Positions 1 to 7,857 of a stretch of DNA of 64,000 nt are shown piece after piece. The stretch comes from Stutzerimonas sp. S1 (GTDB lineage: Bacteria; Pseudomonadota; Gammaproteobacteria; Pseudomonadales; Pseudomonadaceae), in the NCBI RefSeq assembly GCF_025966695.1, contig NZ_JAOEIY010000008.1, forward strand, positions 124,001 through 188,000, read 5' to 3'. The notes under the pieces are model-generated. The model was not told the DNA's origin and did no database searches. It was given only the letters and a program-made list of their open reading frames with translations. The translations under genes and the position numbers were made by a program. Every line of letters begins with the position of its first letter. The stretch's first letter is position 1.

Positions 1-86
1 TCCAGGCCGACCCTGGCGAGCTTCTCGGCCAGCGCGGCGCCGACGCCCTTGAGTGCGGTGACCGGGACGGTCGCCAGTTCGCTCAT
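1..86 (-). CDS. recG: ATP-dependent DNA helicase RecG, N-terminal fragment (cut by window edge)
   Basis: The first 28 codons of a leftward gene are visible; the rest lies outside the window. The translation (MSELATVPVTALKGVGAALA, continuing) matches the usual RecG start, where a Thr-Leu/Ala-Lys-Gly-Val-Gly segment opens the wedge-domain region. RecG remodels stalled replication forks and branched recombination intermediates. It begins 4 nt after the oxyR stop codon on the same strand, the oxyR-recG arrangement usual in pseudomonads, so the two are probably co-transcribed. Only the N-terminus can be judged. Confidence 0.85.
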   Translation of the reverse strand, partial: MSELATVPVTALKGVGAALAEKLARVGL

Positions 87-90
87 GGCC

Positions 91-1011
91 TCAGGCTTTC
101 GCCGCTGGCGGCTTGCCTACCGAACACAGGCGGATCGAGTCGGCGAGGATCTCGATGGCCTTGGGCCGCGGGAAGCTGGCGCGCCAGGCGATCGCCACGG
201 TACGAAAGGGCACCGGCGGGGTCAGCGGACGCACTTCCAGCACGCCGGTGGAGTAATGGTGGCTCTCCACCGCCGACAGCGGCAGGATCGACACGCCCAG
301 GCCCGACGCGACCATGTGGCGGATGGTTTCCAGCGAGCTCGATTCGACCGTGGTGTGGCTCGGTGCCTCGCCCTTGCGGGTGGTCGGGCAGGCTTCGAGC
401 ACCTGATCGCGGAAGCAGTGGCCTTCGCCGAGCAGCAGCAGGCTCTTGTCGTTGAGCATCTCGGCGTCGATGGTTTCCTTCGCCGTCCACGGGTGGTCGG
501 CCGGCATCAGCACGTAGAACGGCTCGTCGTAGAGCGGCTTGGTCAGCACGTCGGCTTCCTGGAACGGCAGCGCGATGATGATCGCGTCCAGCTCACCGGT
601 GCGCAGCTTGTCGCGCAGGATATGGGTGAAGTTTTCCTCGATGTACAGCGGCATGTCCGGCGCCACGCGGTGCAGCTGCGGGATCAGGTGCGGGAACATG
701 TACGGGCCGACGGTGTAGATGGCGCCGACCTTGAGCGGCGCGGCCAGCTGGTTCTTGCCGACCTGGGCCAGCTCGCGGATGCTCTGCGCCTGCTCCAGCA
801 CTTTCTGCGCCTGGGTGACGATGCCCTCGCCGACCGGGGTCAGACGCACCGCGCTCTTGGTGCGTTCGAAGATCAGCACGCCCAGCTCGTCCTCGAGCTT
901 CTTCACGCCGACCGAGAGGGTCGGCTGACTGACGTGGCAGCGCTCAGCGGCGCGGCCGAAGTGCTGTTCCTGGGCGAGGGTGACGATGTAGCGCAGTTCG
1001 GTCAGGGTCAT
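91..1011 (-). CDS. oxyR: LysR-family hydrogen-peroxide sensor OxyR
   Basis: A 306-residue LysR-type regulator with an N-terminal winged helix-turn-helix (about residues 1-60) and a periplasmic-binding-like effector domain (about 90-295). The two redox cysteines fall at C199 and C208 in a GHCFRDQVLEAC context, the same numbering as E. coli OxyR, where they form the regulatory disulfide. The family activates catalase, alkyl hydroperoxide reductase and related genes after peroxide oxidation. It starts about 210 bp from the divergent SDR gene and sits directly upstream of recG, likely as one transcription unit. Identification is firm. Confidence 0.96.
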   Translation of the reverse strand: MTLTELRYIVTLAQEQHFGRAAERCHVSQPTLSVGVKKLEDELGVLIFERTKSAVRLTPVGEGIVTQAQKVLEQAQSIRELAQVGKNQLAAPLKVGAIYTVGPYMFPHLIPQLHRVAPDMPLYIEENFTHILRDKLRTGELDAIIIALPFQEADVLTKPLYDEPFYVLMPADHPWTAKETIDAEMLNDKSLLLLGEGHCFRDQVLEACPTTRKGEAPSHTTVESSSLETIRHMVASGLGVSILPLSAVESHHYSTGVLEVRPLTPPVPFRTVAIAWRASFPRPKAIEILADSIRLCSVGKPPAAKA

Positions 1012-1218
1012 AGTCAGCGTCCATTAGGTTGGCGCCAAGCATAGCCTTTGCGTGGCGGTCTAACCAACTGCGCAAGCAGCCGCGGGAAGCCGGTCGCGCT
1101 GTATTGCCACGCGCTTTTCCGGCGACTGCTTGCCAATCGACGTGTAGCGCCGCCACGGCGCTACACTGCGCATCACAGGATGGCCATGCGGTTTCGGTGT
1201 ATTGCCGGAGGATGAGGG

Positions 1219-2079
1219 ATGGGCAAGCGTTATTCGGTATTGATCGCCGGGTGTGGCGATGTGGGATGCCGTCTCGGTCTGCAGCTGAGTCGTGCGGGCT
1301 GGCGGGTGTATGGCATGCGCCGGGAAGCCGCCGGCCTGCCGGTGCCGATTCTGCCGGTCAAGGGTGACCTGAGCAGCGCCGAGTGTCCGCGTACCTGGCC
1401 GAATGGCGAGCTGGACTATCTGGTCTACGCCGCCTCGGCCAGCCAGCACGACGAGGCAGGCTATCGGCAGGCCTATGTCGACGGCGTGCGGCATGTGCTC
1501 GACTGGCTGGAGCAGCGCGGCCAGCGGCCGCGGCGGCTGTTGTTCGTCTCCAGTACCGGTGTCTACGGCCAGCACGATGGTGAGTGGATCGACGAGACCT
1601 CGGCCACCGAACCCAGCGGCTACACCGGCCGGGTGATGCTGGAGGCCGAGCGCCAGGTGCTCGGCTGCGGGCTGCCGGCGACAGTGGTGCGCATGGGCGG
1701 GCTGTACGATCCGGCGCGGCCGTGGATGCAGAATCAGGTGCGCGCCGGCCTGCGCGTCGAGCGCGATCCGCCGCAGTACAGCAACCGCCTGCACCGCGAC
1801 GACGCCGCCGCGCTGCTGGCGTTCCTGCTGCAGGCTGATGCGCGTGGCGAGCCGCTGGACGATTGCTACCTGGGCGTCGATGACGATCCGGCGCCGCTGC
1901 ACGAGGTGGTCGACTGGCTGCGCGCGCGCCTCGGCGTCACTCAGTGGGCCGAGCAGAGCATGACCCGCCGCGCCGGCAGCAAGCGCTGCAGCAATGCCCG
2001 TGCCCGCGCGCTCGGCTGGGCGCCGCAGTACTCCAGCTATCGCAACGGCTATGCCGCGCTCGGCGAGCGGCGTGACTGA
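1219..2079 (+). CDS. Atypical SDR-family NAD(P)-binding protein (YeeZ-like)
   Basis: A 286-residue Rossmann-fold protein. A glycine-rich nucleotide-binding motif (GCGDVG, residues 11-16) lies at the N-terminus and an SSTGVYG segment near 111-117. The usual SDR YxxxK catalytic pair is not intact: Y135 is followed by TGRV with no lysine, which fits the atypical SDR group (YeeZ-like) rather than a classical epimerase. The substrate is unknown. The start is supported by a GGAGGATGAGGG ribosome-binding stretch just upstream. The stop overlaps the GTG proposed for the following AraC gene, so the two are probably translationally coupled. Confidence 0.8.
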   Translation: MGKRYSVLIAGCGDVGCRLGLQLSRAGWRVYGMRREAAGLPVPILPVKGDLSSAECPRTWPNGELDYLVYAASASQHDEAGYRQAYVDGVRHVLDWLEQRGQRPRRLLFVSSTGVYGQHDGEWIDETSATEPSGYTGRVMLEAERQVLGCGLPATVVRMGGLYDPARPWMQNQVRAGLRVERDPPQYSNRLHRDDAAALLAFLLQADARGEPLDDCYLGVDDDPAPLHEVVDWLRARLGVTQWAEQSMTRRAGSKRCSNARARALGWAPQYSSYRNGYAALGERRD

Positions 2080-2875
2080 CGGCAACCGCCTGCTGGCGCG
2101 GCCCTGGCTACCCGGCGTGGAGCTGTTCCATGCCGATTTCTCCGGCCAGCCGTTCGGTCGTCATAGTCACGATGCGTTCGCCATCGGCGCCATCCTCCAC
2201 GGCGTCGGCGGCTACCAATGCCGCGGCGCGCGCCATGCGCTGCCGGCCGGCACGCTGTCGTTGATGAATCCGCAGGAGCCGCACACCGGCCACGCCGAGT
2301 CGCCGCGGCTGATCTACCGCATGCTCTACGTCGAGGAGGCGCGGCTGCCGGCACTGCTCGGGCGCAAGCAGCTGCCGCGCGGCTTTCGCCAGCTCAATCC
2401 GGCCGACGATGGCGCCGTGGCCGCCGGCCTGGCACAACTGGCCGTCGATTTCCAGTACGGCGACGCGCTCGGCCTGGAGAGCCGCCTGCTGCATCTGCTG
2501 GAACTGGTGTTCACCCGCCACGGCGGTCTGCGACCGATGCAGGCGGCACGGCGCGACGGCGGCACGGTCGCTGCGCTGCGCGATTACCTCGAGCAGCATT
2601 ACGCCGAGGCGGTCAGCCTGCAGGCGCTGGCCGAGCAGCTGCAGCGCCATCCGCGTCATCTGATCGAAGCCTTCCGCCGCGCCTACGGCGTGCCGCCGCA
2701 TACCTGGCTGCTGCAGCGGCGCATCCGCGAGGCCAAGCGCCGCCTGCTCGACGGCGAGGCGCTGGTCGAGCTGGCGCTGGGCTTGGGCTTCTACGATCAG
2801 GCGCACTTCAGCGGCACCTTCCGCCGCTTCACCGGTGTCACGCCGGGGCAGTTCCGCGCCACCGCGCGCGCCTGA
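2072..2875 (+). CDS. AraC-family transcriptional regulator
   Basis: About 267 residues. The N-terminal cupin-like sensor domain contains the GRHSHDAFAIG and NPQEPHTGHAE segments seen in AraC effector-binding domains. The last 100 residues hold two helix-turn-helix motifs ending in GFYDQAHFSGTFRRFTGVTPGQFR, the AraC signature. I chose GTG at 2072, which overlaps the SDR stop (GTGACTGA); the reading frame is open further upstream but would extend into the SDR gene. The regulator is followed by a LysE-type exporter 65 bp downstream, and it may control that gene. The effector molecule is unknown. Confidence 0.85.
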   Translation: MTDGNRLLARPWLPGVELFHADFSGQPFGRHSHDAFAIGAILHGVGGYQCRGARHALPAGTLSLMNPQEPHTGHAESPRLIYRMLYVEEARLPALLGRKQLPRGFRQLNPADDGAVAAGLAQLAVDFQYGDALGLESRLLHLLELVFTRHGGLRPMQAARRDGGTVAALRDYLEQHYAEAVSLQALAEQLQRHPRHLIEAFRRAYGVPPHTWLLQRRIREAKRRLLDGEALVELALGLGFYDQAHFSGTFRRFTGVTPGQFRATARA

Positions 2876-2940
2876 GTTTCTTCCAAGACCGCCGCCGGCC
2901 GCTGCCGGCAGTCTGGCCGTCCCTGTCGAAGGAGGCGGTC

Positions 2941-3564
2941 ATGCTCGGGTTGTTTCTGCTGGTTGCCGGTACGCATTTCGCCGCCTTGCTGTCGCCGGGG
3001 CCGGACTTCTTCCTGCTGATCCGCGCGGCGTTGCTGCATGGCCGGCGGCAGGCCGATGGCTGCGCGGCCGGCATCGCCCTGGCGAATTTGCTGTCGATGC
3101 TGCTGGTGCTGCTCGCCCTGGCAGCGCTGCCGGGCGCCAATGGCTGGCTGTGGCGCAGCTTGCAGCTGCTCGGCGGCGGCTATTTCTGCTGGCTCGGCGG
3201 CCAGGCGCTGCTGGCCCGGCGCGAGCTGCAACTACCGGACGGCGCCGGCGAGACCGGTGGGCGCTGGCGGGCCGGCTTCGTCCAGGGTCTGCTGGCCAGC
3301 AGCCTGAATCCCAAGCTGCCGCTGTTCTATGCCGGCTTGTTCGGCGTGCTGCGCGAAGCCGCCGTGCCCGGTTGGGGGCTGGCGCTGGCCATGAGCTGGA
3401 TGGCGGCGGTGGTGCTCGGCTGGGACCTGGCCCTGGTGCGCCTGCTCGGCCACGTGCGCTGGCGCGGCTGGCTGCGCCGGCGGGTGCGCACGCTCGATCG
3501 TCTGTGCGGTGCGTTGCTGCTGGCGCTCGGTGGCTGGTTGCTGATCACCGGCGTGCCGCGGTGA
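2941..3564 (+). CDS. LysE/RhtB-family amino-acid exporter
   Basis: A 207-residue hydrophobic inner-membrane protein with about six predicted transmembrane segments. It carries the LysE-family N-terminal signature (ALLSPGPDFFLLIRAALLHG) and a second conserved SSLNPKLPLFYAGLF segment near residue 120. Members export amino acids or related small molecules such as homoserine lactone, lysine or threonine. A strong GAAGGAGG ribosome-binding site sits 6-13 nt upstream of the chosen ATG. It lies directly downstream of an AraC regulator in the same direction, a common pairing for substrate-induced exporters. The substrate cannot be read from sequence. Confidence 0.87.
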   Translation: MLGLFLLVAGTHFAALLSPGPDFFLLIRAALLHGRRQADGCAAGIALANLLSMLLVLLALAALPGANGWLWRSLQLLGGGYFCWLGGQALLARRELQLPDGAGETGGRWRAGFVQGLLASSLNPKLPLFYAGLFGVLREAAVPGWGLALAMSWMAAVVLGWDLALVRLLGHVRWRGWLRRRVRTLDRLCGALLLALGGWLLITGVPR

Positions 3565-3729
3565 CGGCCGGCGCATGCAGTCCGTCGGCCCGGCGGCAAC
3601 TCTGCCGCGGCGGGACTTACTAAAACTCAGACGACACGTCGCACAGCAGGAGCGGCAGTACCCCGCGCAGTCAGCGAGGCACAGGGAGATCACCGAGGCG
3701 GCGCCCCGACCCCCGATCAGGAGATGCCC

Positions 3730-4902
3730 ATGAGAGCTCTACGCTGGCACGGCAAGCACGACATCCGCTGCGACGACCACCTCCCCGACCCCACCATCGA
3801 AGATGGGCGCGACGCCATCATCAAGGTGTCGTCCTGCGCCATCTGCGGCTCGGACCTGCACCTGTACGACGGCTTCATGCCGGGCATGAAGCACGGCGAC
3901 ATCATGGGCCACGAGTTCATGGGCGAGGTGATAGAAGTCGGCGCGGGCAACAAGAAGCTCAAGGTCGGCGACCGCGTGGTGGTGCCGTTCACCATCGTCT
4001 GCGGCGAATGCGAGCAGTGCCGGCGCGGCAACTTCTCGGTCTGCGAGCGCAGCAACCGCAACAAGGACATCGCCGACAAGGTTTTCGGCCACACCACCGC
4101 CGGCCTGTTCGGCTACACCCACCTCACCGGCGGCTATGCCGGCGGCCAGGCCGAATACGTGCGCGTGCCCTATGCCGACGTCGGCCCGGTGGTGATCCCC
4201 GACGGCCTGACCGACGAGCAGGTGCTGTTCCTCGGCGACATCCTGCCCACCGGCTGGCAGGCCGCGGCGCAGTGCGACATCCAGCCGACCGACACGGTGG
4301 CAGTGTGGGGCGCCGGCCCGGTCGGCCAGTTCGCCATCCGCAGCGCGGTGATGATGGGCGCCGAGCAGGTGATCTGCATCGACAACGTGCCGGAGCGGCT
4401 GTCCATGGCGCGTGCCGGCGGGGCGATCACCATCAATTTCGACGAGGAAAGCGTGGTCGAGCGTCTCGCCGAGCTGACCCGCGGCAAGGGCCCGGAGAAA
4501 TGCATCGACTCGGTGGGCATGGAGGCGCACGCGGCGCGCTCCATCGATTCGATGTACGACCGCGCCAAGCAGGCGCTGATGCTCGAGACCGACCGCCCGC
4601 ACGTGTTGCGCGAGATGATCTACGTCTGCCGTCCGGCCGGCATCCTCTCGATTCCCGGCGTCTACGGCGGACTGATCGACAAGATCCCGTTCGGCGCGGC
4701 GATGAACAAGGGGCTGACCTTCCGCATGGGCCAGACCCACGTCAACCGCTGGACCGATGACCTGCTCCGGCGCATCCAGGAGGGCCAGATCGACCCCAGC
4801 TTCGTCATCACCCACACGGTCAGCCTCGAACAGGGTCCGGAGATGTACAAGACCTTCCGCGACAAGCATGACGGCTGCATCAAGGTGGTCCTCAAACCCT
4901 GA
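3730..4902 (+). CDS. Zinc-dependent alcohol dehydrogenase (formaldehyde-dehydrogenase-like)
   Basis: A 390-residue medium-chain dehydrogenase. Catalytic zinc ligands are apparent at C39 and H61/E62 (GHEF), a structural zinc site at C91, C94, C97 and C105, and an NAD-binding Rossmann motif (WGAGPVGQ). The extra segment after the structural zinc ([20 protein letters not shown]) is typical of the glutathione-independent formaldehyde dehydrogenase-like subgroup. Two in-frame ATGs exist; the first (3724) touches the AGGAG ribosome-binding site, so I prefer the second at 3730. A small membrane-associated gene follows, probably a stress-related pair. The exact substrate is uncertain. Confidence 0.88.
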   Translation: MRALRWHGKHDIRCDDHLPDPTIEDGRDAIIKVSSCAICGSDLHLYDGFMPGMKHGDIMGHEFMGEVIEVGAGNKKLKVGDRVVVPFTIVCGECEQCRRGNFSVCERSNRNKDIADKVFGHTTAGLFGYTHLTGGYAGGQAEYVRVPYADVGPVVIPDGLTDEQVLFLGDILPTGWQAAAQCDIQPTDTVAVWGAGPVGQFAIRSAVMMGAEQVICIDNVPERLSMARAGGAITINFDEESVVERLAELTRGKGPEKCIDSVGMEAHAARSIDSMYDRAKQALMLETDRPHVLREMIYVCRPAGILSIPGVYGGLIDKIPFGAAMNKGLTFRMGQTHVNRWTDDLLRRIQEGQIDPSFVITHTVSLEQGPEMYKTFRDKHDGCIKVVLKP

Positions 4903-4909
4903 AGCAGGT

Positions 4910-5040
4910 CGTGTGAAAGCTACTGCGCTCGGCCAGGCTGCGTTAAAGACAGGCTCAAAATGCTCATTTACAACTCGTAAACTCCGCTTTTTCGCCTGTC
5001 TTTGCCTTGCCTGACCATCGCTCGCTACGTTTTCACACGG
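4910..5040. repeat. 131-bp imperfect extragenic palindrome
   Basis: The element begins CGTGTGAAAGCTACTGCGCTCGG and ends in the reverse complement of a variant of it (…CGCTCGCTACGTTTTCACACG). An internal stem (AAAGACAGGC / GCCTGTCTTT) surrounds a short loop region. It has no coding content and resembles repeat units I recall between genes in pseudomonad genomes, though I cannot confirm copy number here. A separate 23-bp inverted repeat (CCGATCCCTAC / GTAGGGATCGG, 5052-5074) follows, 30 bp before the next gene; neither has a T-run of a classical terminator. Confidence 0.7.
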
Positions 5041-5103
5041 CCCGCAGATCGCCGATCCCTACGGTAGGGATCGGCCTGCGAACATATCGAGCGAGGAGTC
5101 TTC

Positions 5104-5625
5104 ATGAGCACTGCACGGCAAGTTACCCGGCCCAATAATTCGGCACGCTCGCTGGCGCGCGGGCTGGGCTGGTTCAGCATCGGCCTGGGCGTGGTCCAGC
5201 TGGTCGCGCCGCGTCAGGTCGCGCGCTTCATCGGCATGCCCGGCAGCGACGGGCTGATCCGTGCCTGCGGCCTGCGTGAAATCGCCACCGGCGTCGGCAT
5301 CCTGCTAGCGGACGATCCCAAGCCCTGGATCTACGGGCGCATCGGCGGCGATGCGCTGGACCTCGGCTGCCTCGGCTGGAGCATCGAGCACGGCCGCGAG
5401 CCGGCCAATGCGGCCATCGCTGCCGGCGCGGTGGCGGGCATCACCACGCTCGACATGGGCTGCGCGCGAGCGCTGGATGCCGAGCGGTTGCCGACCACCG
5501 AGTGGGATTTCGGCGACCGCAGCGGCTTTCCCAACGGCACGGCGCAGGCGCGCGGCTCGGTGGACGCCGAGTTTGCCGCGGCGCGTGCCGAGCCCAACGG
5601 CTATCCGCCAGCGCAGCTGCACTAG
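5104..5625 (+). CDS. Small conserved protein with membrane-associated N-terminus, function unknown
   Basis: A 173-residue protein with moderately hydrophobic Gly/Ala-rich segments (about 20-40, 50-75 and 100-120) and a polar C-terminus. The pattern (LARGLGWFSIGLGVVQLVAPRQVARFIG and CGLREIATGVGIL) resembles the N-terminal membrane part of proteins annotated as cyclase/dehydrase (SRPBCC), but the SRPBCC domain itself is missing. It has a good GAGGAG ribosome-binding site and follows the zinc dehydrogenase. I recall similar pairs in other proteobacteria, which suggests a linked stress or detoxification role, but no activity can be assigned. Confidence 0.7.
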   Translation: MSTARQVTRPNNSARSLARGLGWFSIGLGVVQLVAPRQVARFIGMPGSDGLIRACGLREIATGVGILLADDPKPWIYGRIGGDALDLGCLGWSIEHGREPANAAIAAGAVAGITTLDMGCARALDAERLPTTEWDFGDRSGFPNGTAQARGSVDAEFAAARAEPNGYPPAQLH

Positions 5626-5657
5626 CGACTCGGATTACCCTGGCGCGGCGCCCCAGG

Positions 5658-5692
5658 GTGGTGGATAAGGCTGCGCCGTTATCCACCCTACC
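5658..5692. repeat. Short extragenic palindrome of the GTAGGGTGGA type
   Basis: Read on the minus strand the element is GTAGGGTGGATAACG, then a short GC loop, then the complementary CCTTATCCACC arm. It belongs to the same family as the copies at 6771-6876 and the two ends of the large element at 14600-15330. It lies between the 5104 gene and the AEC transporter and has no coding potential. Confidence 0.7.
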
Positions 5693-5820
5693 GCCACGAC
5701 GTATCGCGAGCGAGTGTCCGGCGGCATACGGTGACGTGCGGCGCTGGCGCGATTTTTTGCTAAGGTGGCCGGCCGTTCCGGTCGCGCGCCTGTGGCGTGC
5801 GGCCCTGTCTGTGAGTAGTC

Positions 5821-6753
5821 ATGTCGTCGGTCGTCAATGTCGTCCTGCCGGTCTTCGCGCTGATCCTGCTCGGCTTTGTGTGTCGCCGCAGCGGGCGCAT
5901 GGGGCCGACCGGTGCCTCCGAACTCAATCGTTTCGTCGTCTGGCTGGGCCTGCCGGCGCTGCTGTTCAGCGTGGTCGCGACCTCGACCTGGGCGCAGCTC
6001 TGGCAGCCCGGTTTCATCGCCGCCTTCACCGTCGGCTGCCTCGGCGTGTTCGCCTTCACGCTCGGCTATCGCCTGCTGCAGAAACAGCCGCTGGTCGATG
6101 CCAGCCTGGATGCGCTAGGCGCGTCCTATGCCAACACCGGCTATGTGGGCATTCCGCTGTGCATGCTGGTGCTCGGCGACGAGGCGCTGCAGCCGGCGAT
6201 GGTCGCCTCGATCGTGGTGGTCTGCGTGCTGTTCGCCATCGCCCTGGCCTGTGTCGAGACCGGGCTGCACGCCGGGCAGGGCTTGCTGCGCACGCTGGGC
6301 AAGGTGAGCTGGGCGCTGGTGCGCAACCCGCTGGTGGTCGCCCCGCTGCTCGGCGCGCTGTGGGCTGCCAGTGGCGCACAGTTGCCGGTGCCGCTGGCGA
6401 CCCTGCTCAAGCTGCTGGGAGCGGCGGCGGCGCCCTGTGCGCTGGTGTCGCTGGGGCTGTTCCTTGCCCAGCCGCAGCCGACCGGCAAGGTGCGGGGGGT
6501 GTGGCCGCTGGTGGGGCTGAAGCTGGTGGTGCAGCCGCTGATCACCTGGTATCTGGCATTCCAGGTGTTCGAGCTGCCGACCCTCTGGGCCTATTCGGCG
6601 CTGCTGCTCAGCGCGCTGCCCACCGGCACCGGCCCGTATATGCTGGCCGAATTCTATGGCCGCGAAGGCTCGCGGGTGTCGCGGGTGGTGCTGCTGTCGA
6701 CGCTGGGCTCGCTGATCAGCCTGTCGCTGATCCTGGTGCTGTTGCCGGTCTGA
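5821..6753 (+). CDS. AEC-family (auxin efflux carrier-like) transporter
   Basis: A 310-residue integral membrane protein with about ten hydrophobic segments. It opens with the family's characteristic stretch (NVVLPVFALILLGFVCRRSG) and has the conserved SYANTGYVGIPL motif near residue 105 and PTGTGPYMLAEFYG near 270. AEC proteins in bacteria transport carboxylates or related small molecules; the substrate here is not predictable. The gene stands alone between two groups of extragenic palindromes. A GTG nine bases upstream could also serve as start. Confidence 0.85.
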   Translation: MSSVVNVVLPVFALILLGFVCRRSGRMGPTGASELNRFVVWLGLPALLFSVVATSTWAQLWQPGFIAAFTVGCLGVFAFTLGYRLLQKQPLVDASLDALGASYANTGYVGIPLCMLVLGDEALQPAMVASIVVVCVLFAIALACVETGLHAGQGLLRTLGKVSWALVRNPLVVAPLLGALWAASGAQLPVPLATLLKLLGAAAAPCALVSLGLFLAQPQPTGKVRGVWPLVGLKLVVQPLITWYLAFQVFELPTLWAYSALLLSALPTGTGPYMLAEFYGREGSRVSRVVLLSTLGSLISLSLILVLLPV

Positions 6754-6770
6754 TCTGCGGGCTCACTTGG

Positions 6771-6876
6771 CGCGTGGATAAGCCTGCGGCGTTATCCACC
6801 CTACGCTGGACCTGCCGTAGGGTGGATGGCCACCCCGTGGAAAACCGCGAAGCGTTTTCCACGCGCTATCCACACG
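6771..6876. repeat. Pair of GTAGGGTGGA-type extragenic palindromes in opposite orientation
   Basis: Two units lie side by side between the AEC transporter and the methyltransferase. One reads GCGTGGATAAGCCTGCGGCG / TTATCCACCCTACGC (6771-6805). The other is a composite beginning GTAGGGTGGAT at 6818 and containing GTGGAAAACCGCGAAGCGTTTTCCAC (about 6837-6862). The second matches the terminal hairpins of the large element at 14600-15330. Because they separate convergent genes they may form bidirectional transcript ends, but there is no T-run. Confidence 0.68.
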
Positions 6877-6883
6877 CTAACGG

Positions 6884-7831
6884 TCAGCTCACCGGCCGCG
6901 TCACTTCCAGCACTACGGCGGCGATGCGGTCGCAGCGGGTGTAGGCGCCGCCGAGCAGTTCCTCGCCGAACACGTCCGGGTCCACTTCGCGATAGGTCCA
7001 GCTGCAGGCGCTGCCGTCTAGGCGCTGGCGCGCCTCGGCAAGGAACGGGTCCTGGTTGTCCAGCATGGCAACGCCGGTGTACAGCAGCAGCGTGCCACCC
7101 GGCGCCAGACGGCCGAGCGCGGCGTCGAGAATCGCCAGCGACAGCCCGGCGCCCAGCGGTCCGCCGCCGTGACGGTAGGCGCGCTCGCCGGGATCGACCA
7201 GATAGGGCGGATTGGCCAGGATCAGATCGAACTCGCCATCGACGGCGCTCAGCAGGTCGCTGTGTTGGGCGCGCAGGTTGTCGGCGCCGGCCAGCGCCGC
7301 GTTGATGCGCGTCAGGCGCAGCGCCTGCGGATTGATATCCACCGCCAGCACCTCGGCCTGCGGCCGTGCCAGCGCTGCGAGAATGGCGCCGGCACCGCTG
7401 CCGCAGCCGATGTCCACCACCCGGCGTACCTCGCCGCTGCGCTCGTCGAGGTGGGCGCGGATGGCGCTGGCGAAGCGGTAGGTATCCGGGCCGAAGAACA
7501 CCGCGTCCGGCGTATCGGTGGGAAACGCCGAGTGCACGAACAGCTGGCCGTCCAGGCTCGACAGCCGCACCCGGCTGCGCCAGCGCGTCTGACAGGGTTC
7601 GAGCAGGTCGGCCTGGTCCATCAGGCTGAACAGGAGTGGCGGCAGCAGTTCGTGCTGGAACGGCCGGCTCCAGCCGAACACGCCGGGCAGATCCACGGCC
7701 AGTGCGTTCTCCGGGCGCTGGTTGACCCGCTGGTGAGTCAGCGGCGTCGGGGTGATGAAGTGGTAGCCGCGCGTTCGCAGTTCCCGGGCCAGATGCAGCA
7801 GTGCGCGATCCTGCGCGGTTTCGGTCGACAT
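6884..7831 (-). CDS. Class I SAM-dependent methyltransferase (HemK/PrmB-like fold)
   Basis: A 315-residue protein. The SAM-binding motif I is VVDIGCGSGAG (residues 138-148), an acidic loop follows (VLAVDINPQA), and the catalytic NPPY motif is at 207-210. NPPY is diagnostic of N-methyltransferases acting on planar amide or amine nitrogens (release factor, ribosomal protein or DNA). The 130-residue N-terminal extension differs from PrmC and PrmB, so the substrate is uncertain. I chose the ATG at 7831, preceded by AGGGATATC. It lies 26 bp downstream of the haem-oxygenase-like gene in the same direction, probably one operon. Confidence 0.82.
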   Translation of the reverse strand: MSTETAQDRALLHLARELRTRGYHFITPTPLTHQRVNQRPENALAVDLPGVFGWSRPFQHELLPPLLFSLMDQADLLEPCQTRWRSRVRLSSLDGQLFVHSAFPTDTPDAVFFGPDTYRFASAIRAHLDERSGEVRRVVDIGCGSGAGAILAALARPQAEVLAVDINPQALRLTRINAALAGADNLRAQHSDLLSAVDGEFDLILANPPYLVDPGERAYRHGGGPLGAGLSLAILDAALGRLAPGGTLLLYTGVAMLDNQDPFLAEARQRLDGSACSWTYREVDPDVFGEELLGGAYTRCDRIAAVVLEVTRPVS

Positions 7832-7857
7832 GAGATATCCCTGGCGAGTCGCCTTGA

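Noticed and set aside
3739-4869. 376-codon minus-strand frame opposite the zinc dehydrogenase
   Set aside because: Antisense shadow of a gene with all catalytic motifs; no independent support.
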